From positions 83,454-147,453 of the forward strand of contig CAZNPL010000011.1 in NCBI GenBank assembly GCA_964574815.1: 64,000 nucleotides of DNA, given 5' to 3'. Below are positions 42,870-51,496 of this stretch, piece by piece. The notes beneath the pieces were generated by a model, which was not told where the DNA came from, ran no database searches, and saw only the letters and a program-made list of their open reading frames with translations. Position 1 is the first letter of the stretch; the number at the start of each line of letters is the position of its first letter. The stretch is from CAZNPL01 sp964574815. GTDB lineage: Bacteria > Planctomycetota > Phycisphaerae > UBA1845. Position numbers and translations under genes: made by a program.

Positions 42870-44252
42870 TCAGAAGGGCAGGACCCGCCCCGTTTCGCCG
42901 ACCCGAAGGCGCACGCAGCTCGGGTGCTGGAACTCCCACTCGTCGTAGGCGGACTTCAGTAGCGTCTCGACCTTGACGGGCACCCGATCCTCCAGACGGC
43001 GTTTTCCGTTATAGACAATCTGCATGGGGACACTCAGGTCGAGATGGCCAAGCTGCAGGTGGAGCTCGACGCCTTCAAGCCCGGCGGTCGTGATCGAAAC
43101 CCGCTGGCCGTCGATTGATCCCGCGAAAGAAGCGAGTTTGTTCGAGAGGACCTCGGTGGCGTAGGCCGACTGGTTCACGTGGGGGTGGGCGACGATCACG
43201 ATTTGGTCGCCTTCCCAGACGGGGGGCGTAAGTCCATCCTGGCGGAGAAACCGAGCGCTTCCCTGCCCCGGGTAGCGAAATCGATGTGAGAATGTTTCGA
43301 CGGGCTTCGGGCGGGCCACGGTGAATCGCTTCTGGAGGTCGGCCGCATCGGGGGATTCGCCGAGTGTCAGGACTTGGCTGGTGATGGGCTGGTGCTGATC
43401 ACCGGCGGCCTGGGTGATGAGCATATTGTTGAGGGCCACTTCGACATCACGGCCTCCGAGGGCCATGCGGGGCGGCAGTTCCGGGCGAGTCCAGACGAGA
43501 TGGGTCGGCGTGTGGCGCAGGTTGGGGAGCAGTAGGGGCAGGAGTTCTCGGGTATAGGGGATCTTGAGGGTACCCTCCCGGATGATCGCAGAGGAGAAGG
43601 CGTCGGCGTGCATGATCAGGATATTGAGGGCGGCATCGCCGCCGGCATGGCTGCCGTAGAGGTACACGCGGTCGGAATCGACGTGGTAGCGGCGGCGGAG
43701 GGCGTGCAACCAGCGACGGGGGTCGGCGCCGGAAGCGGCGGGTGAATGAAACTCGTCGCACTCGGCGTTCAATGGCATGGCAAGGACAAAATCGGCGCGC
43801 AGGTTCTCCAGCCATTCCCGATCGAACGAATCTAGTTTTGTGCTGGAGGCGCCGACGAGTACGAGGACCAGCGGGTGGGCGTTTGCGGGGTCGTAGTCGG
43901 GCGGGAGCAGGATTCGCAGGCGCCCGGCTCGCCGCCCCGCGCCTAAGTCCACGGTCAGGGTCTCTTGGTCTCTATCGATTTGCGGCCAGAGCTGCACTTG
44001 GCGAAGGGCTTCCGCGACACGTGTAACGGAGCCGTCTGCGATTTGGCTTACGTCTTGTGCGAGTGTCGCGCGTTTTTTGGCGTCATCGGCCTGGAAGTAG
44101 GCGGTCAGCGCCTCCCGCAGCTCGGCGGAGGTTGGGTCCTGGGCGGATTCGCCGCGCGCCGGGGCGAGCGGGATGCCCAGGGCCATGGCCAGATAGGCGC
44201 AAAGGGCGACTCGGCTTCGGTGGCTGTTGCGGAGCAGGTGTGCCTTTGACAC
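42870..44252 (-). CDS. Secreted alpha/beta-hydrolase-like protein with altered nucleophile motif
   Basis: 460 aa from GTG 44252 with GGGAG 10 nt upstream. Signal peptide VALCAYLAMALGIPLAPARG. A helical stretch (40-90) precedes an esterase-like core: LRILLPPDYDPANAHPLVLV and RVYLYGSHAGGDAALN. In related planctomycete esterases the motif is G-H-S-M-G-G; here it reads G-S-H-A-G-G, so the nucleophile Ser position holds His and the preceding residue is Ser. The C-terminal ~150 residues are beta-rich (VSITTAGLEGVELHLQLGHL). Probably periplasmic, and activity is doubtful. No operon partners; divergent from the nusA region. Confidence 0.68.
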   Translation of the reverse strand: MSKAHLLRNSHRSRVALCAYLAMALGIPLAPARGESAQDPTSAELREALTAYFQADDAKKRATLAQDVSQIADGSVTRVAEALRQVQLWPQIDRDQETLTVDLGAGRRAGRLRILLPPDYDPANAHPLVLVLVGASSTKLDSFDREWLENLRADFVLAMPLNAECDEFHSPAASGADPRRWLHALRRRYHVDSDRVYLYGSHAGGDAALNILIMHADAFSSAIIREGTLKIPYTRELLPLLLPNLRHTPTHLVWTRPELPPRMALGGRDVEVALNNMLITQAAGDQHQPITSQVLTLGESPDAADLQKRFTVARPKPVETFSHRFRYPGQGSARFLRQDGLTPPVWEGDQIVIVAHPHVNQSAYATEVLSNKLASFAGSIDGQRVSITTAGLEGVELHLQLGHLDLSVPMQIVYNGKRRLEDRVPVKVETLLKSAYDEWEFQHPSCVRLRVGETGRVLPF

Positions 44253-44659
44253 GGCTCAATTGCTCCCGCTGAGGCCATTGGCGATCCTGTTCTGATATAA
44301 ATTGTTTTCGCAAAATAGGTTAAATGGCATAGCGATTCGTCGTCCGCGTGCTGTTTACCGAGGGGCCACGCGTGTGTTCGGGAGCTGTCACCGAGCTCCC
44401 CGGCGCCGTCGCCGAACGTAGGCGAGTATATATGCGTGTGCCCTTGGCGAACAGGGCTGCGCACGGGTTTCGCGCTAAGATGCGGGGCTTCACGTGGGGC
44501 GATCGGGCTGGCGGTCGCCCGTGCAACTCCTTTGGCCTGCCGGGCGGAAAAGGAGTTGCTGTTCGCACGCGTTCGGCACCAGCGGCACCCTTTTCGCGAT
44601 GTGGTGCTTTGGGATCGCCCCCTCTTGGCCCCCAGCCGCCGTGGCGTTCAATGGCCCGA

Positions 44660-44687
44660 TTGACAGGGTTGCACGGTCACTTATAAT
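44660..44687 (+). promoter_or_regulatory. Consensus sigma-70 promoter upstream of nusA
   Basis: TTGACA (44660-44665), a 16-nt spacer and TATAAT (44682-44687). Both hexamers are perfect matches. Transcription would start near 44694, over 400 nt before the nusA ATG at 45113. Confidence 0.8.
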
Positions 44688-44693
44688 GTTTGT

Positions 44694-45020
44694 AATGAGG
44701 GGTACGGAAACGGCCGCTCCTGATAGTGGGCGGTCGAGTGGTTTATTTGCGCGCCGTCGTGACAGCGGTTCTTGTTTTGGACCTCTGTGCATGAGCGGGG
44801 AGGCTATGATGTCATTCGAGCCCGGAGCATGGGGCGTTGGCATTGCCGCGAAGGTGCATGGAGTCGTTGCGCATGCTGCCTAACTCTGGTCACAAGGCAT
44901 GGAGCGGCCAGCCGCGTCGGATAGCGGCTGGGCCGGGGGCAAGCATGACCGGCTGAGCGATACAACACTGTGCCAGGTTCGTGCGCAATGTGGGATCGCG
45001 GTTGGCGCCCACATTTTTTT
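44694..45020 (+). ncRNA. Candidate non-coding RNA or nusA leader
   Basis: The interval is bounded by the consensus promoter above and the intrinsic terminator at 44987-45020, giving a ~325-nt transcript. It contains a stable hairpin CCAGCCGC/GCGGCTGG (44908-44915 and 44924-44931). I looked for signatures of tmRNA, RNase P RNA and SRP RNA and found none. It might be a free small RNA or a transcription-attenuated leader controlling nusA. No known family recognised. Confidence 0.45.
44987..45020 (+). terminator. Strong intrinsic terminator before nusA
   Basis: AATGTGGG (44987-44994) pairs with CCCACATT (45008-45015), with CGC/GCG stacking inside, followed by a run of seven T (45014-45020). It lies 92 nt before the nusA start, so nusA expression requires read-through or another promoter. 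Autoregulation by NusA, which stimulates termination at such sites, is an attractive possibility. Confidence 0.75.
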
Positions 45021-45112
45021 GTTGTGTTGGCGGGGCCGCAGCGCCGTCTGCGCCGTTCGGCGCGAGTGCCGGGGCGATGGCCGTGAGCAAGAAATAAGGA
45101 ACTGACTCAGCC

Positions 45113-46627
45113 ATGAGCAATGTGGATCTGGTTCGTCTAATCGATTCGATCAGCCGTGACAAGAACATCGACAAGGAGTTGATCTTCGACGACATCGAGT
45201 CGGCGATGGCGTCTGCGGCCCGCAAGGCGTTCGACGTAGATGATGGCGTCGAGGTGCAGATCGACCGCGTGAATGGTTCGATCTCTGCGACCATCAAGGG
45301 CGAACCGATCGAGATGAAGACGCTGGGTCGGATCGCGGCACAGACTGCGAAGCAGGTCATGATTCAGCGCATCCGCGAGGCTGAACGGTCGAGCATCTTT
45401 GACGAATACTCCGAGCGCGTGGGCGCGATCGTGACGGGGACGGTGGCCCGCTTTGAGGGCGGGGCGTTGATCGTGAACGTGGGCAGGGCGGAGGGCATTC
45501 TGCCTCGAAGCGAGCAGATTCCGGGCGAGAGCCACCATCCGGGGGAACGAATTCGTGCGATGATCCTGGACGTTCACGAGGCTCCCCATCAGGTCAAGAT
45601 CGTGCTGACACGGACGCACCCGGACTACATTCGCCGGTTGTTCGAGATGGAGGTTCCCGAAGTCGCAGACCGGATCATTGAGATTCGGGCGTTGGCGCGT
45701 GAGGCGGGGTATCGGACGAAAGTGGCGGTCGCGAGCATCGATATGAAAGTTGATGCGGTGGGGGCGTGCGTGGGCGTGCGCGGCAGCCGCATCCGCAACA
45801 TTGTGGACGAGCTCGGCGGCGAGAAGATCGACATCGTGCGATGGAACGAATCGTCGCAGATACTCATCGGCAACGCGCTCAAGCCGGCGGAGATTCAAGA
45901 AGTGGCGTTGTGTTTTGAACTGGGGCGTGCCACGGTGGTCGTGGCGGACGATCAGCTTTCGCTGGCGATCGGCAAGCGGGGACAGAACGTTCGCCTGGCG
46001 GCGCGCTTGACGGGTTGGGACATCGATATTCTGACGCCGACGGAGTACAACAAGGGCCTGGATGACATGATGAAGGCCCTGAAGGAAGTCGAGGGTGTTG
46101 AAGACGTCGTTCTCGATCAGCTTCTGGCGATGGGCATCATCTCGCTAATGGATCTCAAGGAGGTGGGTTCCGAGCCGCTGGTTAACGAGTTGGGGCTCGA
46201 TGAGACCGTGGCTGGAAGGATCGTCGCCCAGGCCGAGCAGGTCGTCGAACGGCTGGCGGCCGAGGCGGAGAAGACGAAGGCGGAGGAAGCTCTGGCCACC
46301 GAGACGGGGAGCGTCGGGGAGCGTACGGAAACGCCGGAAGGTGCGCTTGGCGGCGGTGTGGAGGAAGGTTCGGTTTCAGCGCCGGCGGGTGAAGCGGCGG
46401 AGGGCGTTGAGGGGACCGGCACAGCGGCTGAAGCCGAGTCAGCGGATCGTGTCAGCGGCGAGGAGTCGACGGCGCGTGTCAGGCAGTCGTCGGATGTGGA
46501 GAGTCTTGACACCGAAGCGGCTGAGGATTCGGCAGCGGCGATCAGCAACGAGGAGACATCGGGGGCAGGCGAAGGCGCCGGAGCGCCCGCGGAACCGGAC
46601 GTTGTGGAGCGTCCGGCCGGCGAGTAG
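45113..46627 (+). CDS. nusA: Transcription termination/antitermination protein NusA
   Basis: 504 aa. N-terminal RNA-polymerase-binding domain (LVRLIDSISRDKNIDKELIF), S1 domain (GAIVTGTVARFEGGALIVNV; EGILPRSEQIPGE) and two KH domains (GACVGVRGSRIRNIVDELGG; LSLAIGKRGQNVRLAARLTG). The ~120-residue C-terminal tail is Ala/Glu/Gly-rich and acidic, longer than in many bacteria. NusA modulates pausing, termination and antitermination. It heads the classical nusA-infB-rbfA string here; rimP does not precede it. Expression is probably influenced by the leader terminator upstream. Confidence 0.97.
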   Translation: MSNVDLVRLIDSISRDKNIDKELIFDDIESAMASAARKAFDVDDGVEVQIDRVNGSISATIKGEPIEMKTLGRIAAQTAKQVMIQRIREAERSSIFDEYSERVGAIVTGTVARFEGGALIVNVGRAEGILPRSEQIPGESHHPGERIRAMILDVHEAPHQVKIVLTRTHPDYIRRLFEMEVPEVADRIIEIRALAREAGYRTKVAVASIDMKVDAVGACVGVRGSRIRNIVDELGGEKIDIVRWNESSQILIGNALKPAEIQEVALCFELGRATVVVADDQLSLAIGKRGQNVRLAARLTGWDIDILTPTEYNKGLDDMMKALKEVEGVEDVVLDQLLAMGIISLMDLKEVGSEPLVNELGLDETVAGRIVAQAEQVVERLAAEAEKTKAEEALATETGSVGERTETPEGALGGGVEEGSVSAPAGEAAEGVEGTGTAAEAESADRVSGEESTARVRQSSDVESLDTEAAEDSAAAISNEETSGAGEGAGAPAEPDVVERPAGE

Positions 46628-46708
46628 CTCGATACGAGTACGCGAGTCGTGTTTTGTTGGACCGAAACGGTCAAAGTCTAAAGAGGCTCGCGAGGGAGGT
46701 AGCACTGC

Positions 46709-49474
46709 GTGGCTGACAAGATGCGCGTGCACATTCTGGCGAAGCAGCTGGGCGTCCAGAGCAAAGAGATCATCGCCAAGTGCAAGGCCGAGGGCCTGAA
46801 CGTGACCAATCATATGTCCACGCTCAGCGCCGGGCTGGAGGCCACGATACGCGAGTGGTTCAGCGAGGGTCAGCATACGACCACGATTGAAACGAGCTCG
46901 CCGGTGGATCTGAAGAAAGCGAGGACGCGTCAGAAGAAGAAAAAAGCGGCGCCGCGTGTGGAGACAACAGAAACCGAGCAGACCGCGGTGGCGGTTGAGG
47001 AGCGTGCCGAGCCGGAGCCTTCGGAGGTATCCGGCCCAGCGGCGGCAGAACTGACCGAGGTCGACGCACCGGCGGCGGCAAGGGCAGTTGCGGAGGAAGC
47101 GCCGCAGACCAGCGAGGAGGCGCCGTCGACGCCTGTCGCGGAGGGAGTCGCTCCGCCGGAAGTCGAGGAGAAGGCGCCGGCGGGCGAAAGCGCCGAGGCG
47201 ACGGCGCCTGCGGTGACCAGCGAAGCAGGGCCGCAGGTCGAGGAGCCGTCGGCATCACCGCCTCCGCCGGAGCCGGTGGAGCCAGCCGGACCGCAGAACG
47301 TGCCGCGTCCGGCCAAGATCGAGGGGCCGCGCGTCGTGCGATACGAAGCTCCAGATGAGCATTATCCGCGTCGCCGTCCGGCGCGTCCGAAGCCGTCGTC
47401 GGCCCCGGAGCCGGATACTGGGGACGCTGCCGCGGCCGGCGGGCGTGGTGCGGAAACGGGTGGGCGACGGCGCGGCCGCGTTCGAACGGACCGTAACGAG
47501 CCAGCTAAGAAGGGGCGAACATCGCGCCGGTATTCGAGTGCCGAAGTCGCCGACGAGAAAATGCGCGAGTGGCGTGATCGCGACCTGGCCGAAAGGCAGG
47601 AGCGGATCAGCGGCGCCACCGGCCGCCGAATCAGTTCACACAGAGTGTCGGAGGGCCAGGCGACTCAGCGGCGAGCGGAGCCCGCGCCCCGAAAAACGGA
47701 GGCGACGGTGCAGGAGCCCATCAGCCTGAAGGACCTTTGTGCGGCGATCGGCATTTCGATGATTCAGCTCTTGCCGTTCCTGAAGCGGGAATTCAGTCTT
47801 GTTGCAAACGCGAACACGGAATTGACAGCGGACATGGCGGAGTTGGCGGCGCTCGAGCACGGGGTGACTCTGACCGTTCTTCCAGCGCGGAGCGCCCTGG
47901 ATGAGTTGCGCGAGTCGTTTGAGAATCGAGAACCGCAGATGCTCAAGCCACGATCTCCGGTTGTAACGTTCCTCGGGCATGTGGACCACGGCAAGACGAG
48001 CCTGCTCGACGCAATCCGGGCGACGCACGTGACGGAGAAGGAAGACGGGGGCATTACGCAACACATCGGGTCGTATCATCTCAAGCATGAGACGGCCGGC
48101 GAAGTGACGTTTCTGGACACGCCGGGTCATGCGGCGTTCACGGCGATGCGTGCCCGCGGGGCGCGGATGACCGATGTGGTCGTGCTGGTGGTGGCGGCTG
48201 ACGACGGGGTGATGCCGCAGACAGTCGAAGCGATCAACCATGCGAAAGCAGCGGGCGTGCCGGTGGTGGTCGCGCTGAACAAGTGCGACCTTGGGACTCA
48301 GAACTTCAACAAGATTTATGGGCAACTGTCCGAGCACGGTTTGGCGCCGAGCGGCGACTGGGGCGGCGAAACGGACGTTTTTCCGACATCAGCGGTGACA
48401 GGCGAGGGGATCGACTCGTTGGTGGAGCATCTGGCGGCGTTGGGCGAGGTTCTCGATCTGAAGGCGGACTACAAGGGGGACGCAACTGGCGTGGTGATCG
48501 AGGCCGAGACTAAGGAGGGCGTGGGCGCGGTGGTCCGCGTCCTGGTTCAGCGAGGTGTGCTGAAGACCGGCAGCGTCCTGGTCTGCGGTAATGCGTTCGG
48601 CAAGGTGCGCGCCCTGATCGACGATCGGGGCAAGCGGATCAAGCAGGCTGGCCCTTCGATTCCGGTGGAGATCTGGGGTCTGGACGAAGTTCCCGCGGCG
48701 GGCGATCACTTTTATCAAGTGAAGAACATGCAGTTGGCCAAGAGCGTGGCGGAGGACGTTCGGCGACAGCGTGCGAGCGAGAGCCGGACGGAGACGCGTC
48801 GTTTGCGTTCGCTGGAGGACGTTTTCAAGCGGCGTGAGCTGGGTGAGCTGCCGGAGTTGAACGTGATCGTGAAGGCGGACGTGGACGGGTCGCTGGACGC
48901 GCTGCGCAACATGCTGGAGCAGTTTCCGAGCAACGAGGTCCGGCTGACGATCCGGCACGCGGCGGTCGGGCCGGTAACCGACAGCGACGTTCTGCTGGCG
49001 GACACGTCCGATGCGATCGTGATCGCCTTTCGGGTGACGCCGAGCACGGGTGCGAAACGGCTGGCCGACGAAAAGGGCGTGGACGTTCGCCAGTACAAGG
49101 TTATTTACGAGGTGGGGGACGAAATCCGCATGGCGATGGAGGGCCTGCTGGAGCCGGAGGAGAAGGTCGAGAACCGTGCGACCTGTGAGGTACGGGACGT
49201 CTTCAGGATCACGAAAGTGGGGCAGGTTGCCGGCTGCTTCGTCACGGACGGCGCCGTTCAGCGGAATCATCTCGTGCGTCTGATCCGGGACGGTGTCGTG
49301 GTCCGGCAGGGTTCGAGGATCGATTCGTTGCGCCGCTTCAAGGATGATGTGAAAGAGGTTCGGGCGGGGATGGAATGCGGCATCCGGATTGAGAACTTCG
49401 ATGACATCAAGGTCGGCGACGTAATCGAGTCTTACGAGGTCGTCAAGCTCCCCCGGAAGCTTGCCGGGACGTAA
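46709..49474 (+). CDS. infB: Translation initiation factor IF-2
   Basis: 921 aa from a GTG at 46709 with GGGAGGT (46694-46700) 8 nt upstream. The N-terminal IF2-N domain (MADKMRVHILAKQLGVQSKE) is followed by a long disordered Ala/Glu/Pro linker (~residues 60-330), a second IF2-N-like helix set (ISLKDLCAAIGISMIQLLPF) and the GTPase domain: GHVDHGKTSLLDAIR (~residue 422), DTPGHAAFTAMRARGA and NKCDL. Domains II-IV complete the protein (LPELNVIVKADVDGSLDALR near 712). It delivers fMet-tRNA to the 30S subunit. Placed between nusA and rbfA as in many bacteria. Confidence 0.98.
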   Translation: MADKMRVHILAKQLGVQSKEIIAKCKAEGLNVTNHMSTLSAGLEATIREWFSEGQHTTTIETSSPVDLKKARTRQKKKKAAPRVETTETEQTAVAVEERAEPEPSEVSGPAAAELTEVDAPAAARAVAEEAPQTSEEAPSTPVAEGVAPPEVEEKAPAGESAEATAPAVTSEAGPQVEEPSASPPPPEPVEPAGPQNVPRPAKIEGPRVVRYEAPDEHYPRRRPARPKPSSAPEPDTGDAAAAGGRGAETGGRRRGRVRTDRNEPAKKGRTSRRYSSAEVADEKMREWRDRDLAERQERISGATGRRISSHRVSEGQATQRRAEPAPRKTEATVQEPISLKDLCAAIGISMIQLLPFLKREFSLVANANTELTADMAELAALEHGVTLTVLPARSALDELRESFENREPQMLKPRSPVVTFLGHVDHGKTSLLDAIRATHVTEKEDGGITQHIGSYHLKHETAGEVTFLDTPGHAAFTAMRARGARMTDVVVLVVAADDGVMPQTVEAINHAKAAGVPVVVALNKCDLGTQNFNKIYGQLSEHGLAPSGDWGGETDVFPTSAVTGEGIDSLVEHLAALGEVLDLKADYKGDATGVVIEAETKEGVGAVVRVLVQRGVLKTGSVLVCGNAFGKVRALIDDRGKRIKQAGPSIPVEIWGLDEVPAAGDHFYQVKNMQLAKSVAEDVRRQRASESRTETRRLRSLEDVFKRRELGELPELNVIVKADVDGSLDALRNMLEQFPSNEVRLTIRHAAVGPVTDSDVLLADTSDAIVIAFRVTPSTGAKRLADEKGVDVRQYKVIYEVGDEIRMAMEGLLEPEEKVENRATCEVRDVFRITKVGQVAGCFVTDGAVQRNHLVRLIRDGVVVRQGSRIDSLRRFKDDVKEVRAGMECGIRIENFDDIKVGDVIESYEVVKLPRKLAGT

Positions 49475-49495
49475 CGTCGCTGCGGGGCGAAGACG

Positions 49496-50779
49496 ATGAT
49501 CGAATTCAAGGCGGAGTGCGGCCACACCGTCCGCGCCAAGGACGAAGACGCGGGCAAGGTCGTGCGATGCGCCTATTGCGGGCGTGAAGTACAGGTGCCC
49601 GAGGAGGAGGTCGAGGACGATTTCGACTTCTTCTTCGCCAACGTGGTTCGCGAGACGGCTGAGGAGAAGGATCGCGAGGCGAAGGCGAAGGCGGCTCCTC
49701 GCAAGAAGAGACGGTCGGTAGTCGGACAATACCCGCGCCGCAATATCGACCCGTTCGCCGTAGTAACGAAGATGGCCTACATCGCGGCGATCATCATCGT
49801 CGCGATTTTCGTGGGGCGCAAATACGCCTGGCCGTTCATCCAGGATACGTTGCTGGCCGGTCCGGAGGCGCCGGCGGTGGAGGACACGGTTGCGGACAAG
49901 GAGGATGAGGCGAGGCGGATCTTCAAGCCGGAAACCCCGAAGAAGCAGCACGGCCTGATCCGGCCTCCGCTGGAACAACGGGGGCGGGAGGGGCTCTACG
50001 TGAATTCGGTCCCGCACGACGTCGACGTTTCGGTGTACTATCGTAAGGTAGACCCGGACGAGGGGTGGGACGACTCGCAGGACGCTTACATGTGGATCGA
50101 GCGTGTGACGGCCTCGCGCATCCGCGCGCCGACGTACACAAAGGAGATTCGGGAGGCGGGCATCTACGAAGTGGTCGTCACGCTGCCGTTGAACGCGCCG
50201 GAACTGGTGGACCGATATCGGCGTTTCGGATATCCCGAATTCCGGCGCAAAGTGGAGCAGGATTCCCGAAGGCGTGACAGACTGGCGAGTGAATTCTTCC
50301 TTCCGGACGAAGCGAAGTCCGTCACGATCGTCACGACGCACGATCGGATCAACATCGTGAGGCGTTACGAGGTGAAGATACGGCCCGGGGAATGGACCGT
50401 GCTGACGCCGCTGTTCGTGCCTGCGAGTTGTTCGATGCAGGAGGTCCGCACGACGGTGATCGAGCAGGACGCTCCGATCCGCTATGCCTTCGACGAGGCG
50501 TACATCAAAAGCGAGCTTCAGTATTACGGTGTTCCGTTCGAAGACCGGGAGCCGATCATCAACATTCTCAAGCACACCGGGGCGATCAGCTACTGGCGAG
50601 GCTACGAGGAGCAAGCGCAAGGCATCGGGGCGGCTGACGCGGGGAACACGGGCGGCAAGAGAGACGTTGGGCATGGCTTTCATCTGTTTCGCATCAGTCC
50701 TTCGGACGGCGTGTTCGCTTTTCCCGAGGTTGTCGGCGAAGAGCGCACGTACGCGGAACTGGTTCAGTATCAACGATGA
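49496..50779 (+). CDS. Zinc-ribbon single-pass membrane protein of unknown function
   Basis: 427 aa, 21 nt after infB. The N-terminus carries a small zinc-ribbon (ECGHTVRAKDEDAGK then VRCAYCGREVQVP), then a basic stretch (APRKKRRSVVGQ) and one membrane helix (MAYIAAIIIVAIFVG, ~residues 98-112). The large C-terminal part is beta-rich and ends QYQR. Similar zinc-ribbon-plus-helix proteins occur in planctomycetes without known function. It sits inside the nusA-infB-rbfA operon, a position not expected from other phyla. The last bases overlap the ylxP start (ATGA). Confidence 0.7.
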   Translation: MIEFKAECGHTVRAKDEDAGKVVRCAYCGREVQVPEEEVEDDFDFFFANVVRETAEEKDREAKAKAAPRKKRRSVVGQYPRRNIDPFAVVTKMAYIAAIIIVAIFVGRKYAWPFIQDTLLAGPEAPAVEDTVADKEDEARRIFKPETPKKQHGLIRPPLEQRGREGLYVNSVPHDVDVSVYYRKVDPDEGWDDSQDAYMWIERVTASRIRAPTYTKEIREAGIYEVVVTLPLNAPELVDRYRRFGYPEFRRKVEQDSRRRDRLASEFFLPDEAKSVTIVTTHDRINIVRRYEVKIRPGEWTVLTPLFVPASCSMQEVRTTVIEQDAPIRYAFDEAYIKSELQYYGVPFEDREPIINILKHTGAISYWRGYEEQAQGIGAADAGNTGGKRDVGHGFHLFRISPSDGVFAFPEVVGEERTYAELVQYQR

Positions 50780-51060
50780 GGGTGGGCGTACTCAGGCTTG
50801 AACTCGCGATTCAGGATGCGCACTCGCTGAAGGACAAGAGGCGGGTGCTGAAGAGTGTGAAGGACCGGCTGAGCAATCTGTACAACGTTTCGGTGGCCGA
50901 GGTGGACGCGCAGGACACCTGGAACCGTGCGGTGCTGGGTGTGGCGCTGGTGGCCAACGAGCATCGATTCGTCGAGAGCTGTCTGGACAAAATCGTGGAT
51001 TGGACGCGGAAGCAGCGTCTGGTCACACTGATCGACTACAGCAAGGAGATGTGTCTTTAA
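50776..51060 (+). CDS. ylxP: DUF503 (YlxP-like) protein
   Basis: 94 aa. Family pattern: LRLELAIQDAHSLKDKRRVLKSVKDRLSNLYNVSVAEVDAQD and a C-terminal half with RFVESCLDKIVDW. The fold is ferredoxin-like. In Firmicutes and others it lies between infB and rbfA, exactly as here, hinting at a role in ribosome biogenesis, although its biochemistry is unclear. Start overlaps the previous stop codon. Confidence 0.9.
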   Translation: MRVGVLRLELAIQDAHSLKDKRRVLKSVKDRLSNLYNVSVAEVDAQDTWNRAVLGVALVANEHRFVESCLDKIVDWTRKQRLVTLIDYSKEMCL

Positions 51061-51079
51061 CCTTTTGGAAAGGGTCGTC

Positions 51080-51496
51080 GTGTCGTCGTACCGTGTCGAG
51101 AAAATGGCGAGCAACATCCGGACGATCGTCAGCGACGTGATTCTGAACGACTTGAATGATCCCCGGATTTCACGATTCACGAGCGTGACGCGGGTGGAGG
51201 TATCGGGCGATCTGCAGATCGCCAAGATCTTCGTGAGCGTGCTCGGGGCCGATAGTGAAGGGCGCAAGACGTTCGCCGCGCTGGAACATGCGTCGGGGCG
51301 CATTCAGCGCACGCTGGCCCGCAGGCTCCGGGCTCGTTTCTGTCCGGAGATCCGATTGTACCTTGATGAATCACTCAAGCGGGCGGCGGAGACGATCGCC
51401 ATGATCGAGCGGACGGCGGCCGAGTCGTCGTCGGCCGGGCACACGGGATACGCAGGTGATTCGGATGAGGAGAGGCGAGGCGGAGCGGCCGAATGA
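51080..51496 (+). CDS. rbfA: Ribosome-binding factor A
   Basis: 138 aa from a GTG at 51080, with GGAAAGG (51067-51073) 6 nt upstream; an earlier TTG at 51065 overlaps that site and is less likely. Typical elements: YRVEKMASNIRTIVSDVIL, LNDPRISRFTSVTRVEVSGDLQIAKIFVSVLG and LARRLRARFCPEIRLYLDES. It binds the 30S subunit to assist 16S maturation, and in some bacteria cold adaptation. The C-terminal ~25 residues form an acidic tail. Overlaps the next gene by 4 nt. Confidence 0.93.
   Translation: MSSYRVEKMASNIRTIVSDVILNDLNDPRISRFTSVTRVEVSGDLQIAKIFVSVLGADSEGRKTFAALEHASGRIQRTLARRLRARFCPEIRLYLDESLKRAAETIAMIERTAAESSSAGHTGYAGDSDEERRGGAAE

Larger units (their letters stand above)
44253..45112. other. 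Long intergenic region upstream of nusA
   Basis: 860 nt without a supportable protein gene. An AT-rich island at ~44285-44335 (TTGTTTTCGCAAAATAGG) probably carries the promoter of the minus-strand hydrolase gene. A consensus sigma-70 promoter (44660-44687), a hairpin (44908-44931) and a strong intrinsic terminator (44987-45020) follow on the plus strand. A 30-codon frame at 44791-44883 (MSGEAMMSFEP...) has no convincing ribosome site and is not called. Confidence 0.6.

Noticed and set aside
44791..44883. 30-codon frame within the nusA leader
   Set aside because: No convincing ribosome site and no recognisable protein features.
48389..50773. 794-codon minus-strand frame
   Set aside because: Antisense to infB and the zinc-ribbon gene; an artefact of high GC content.
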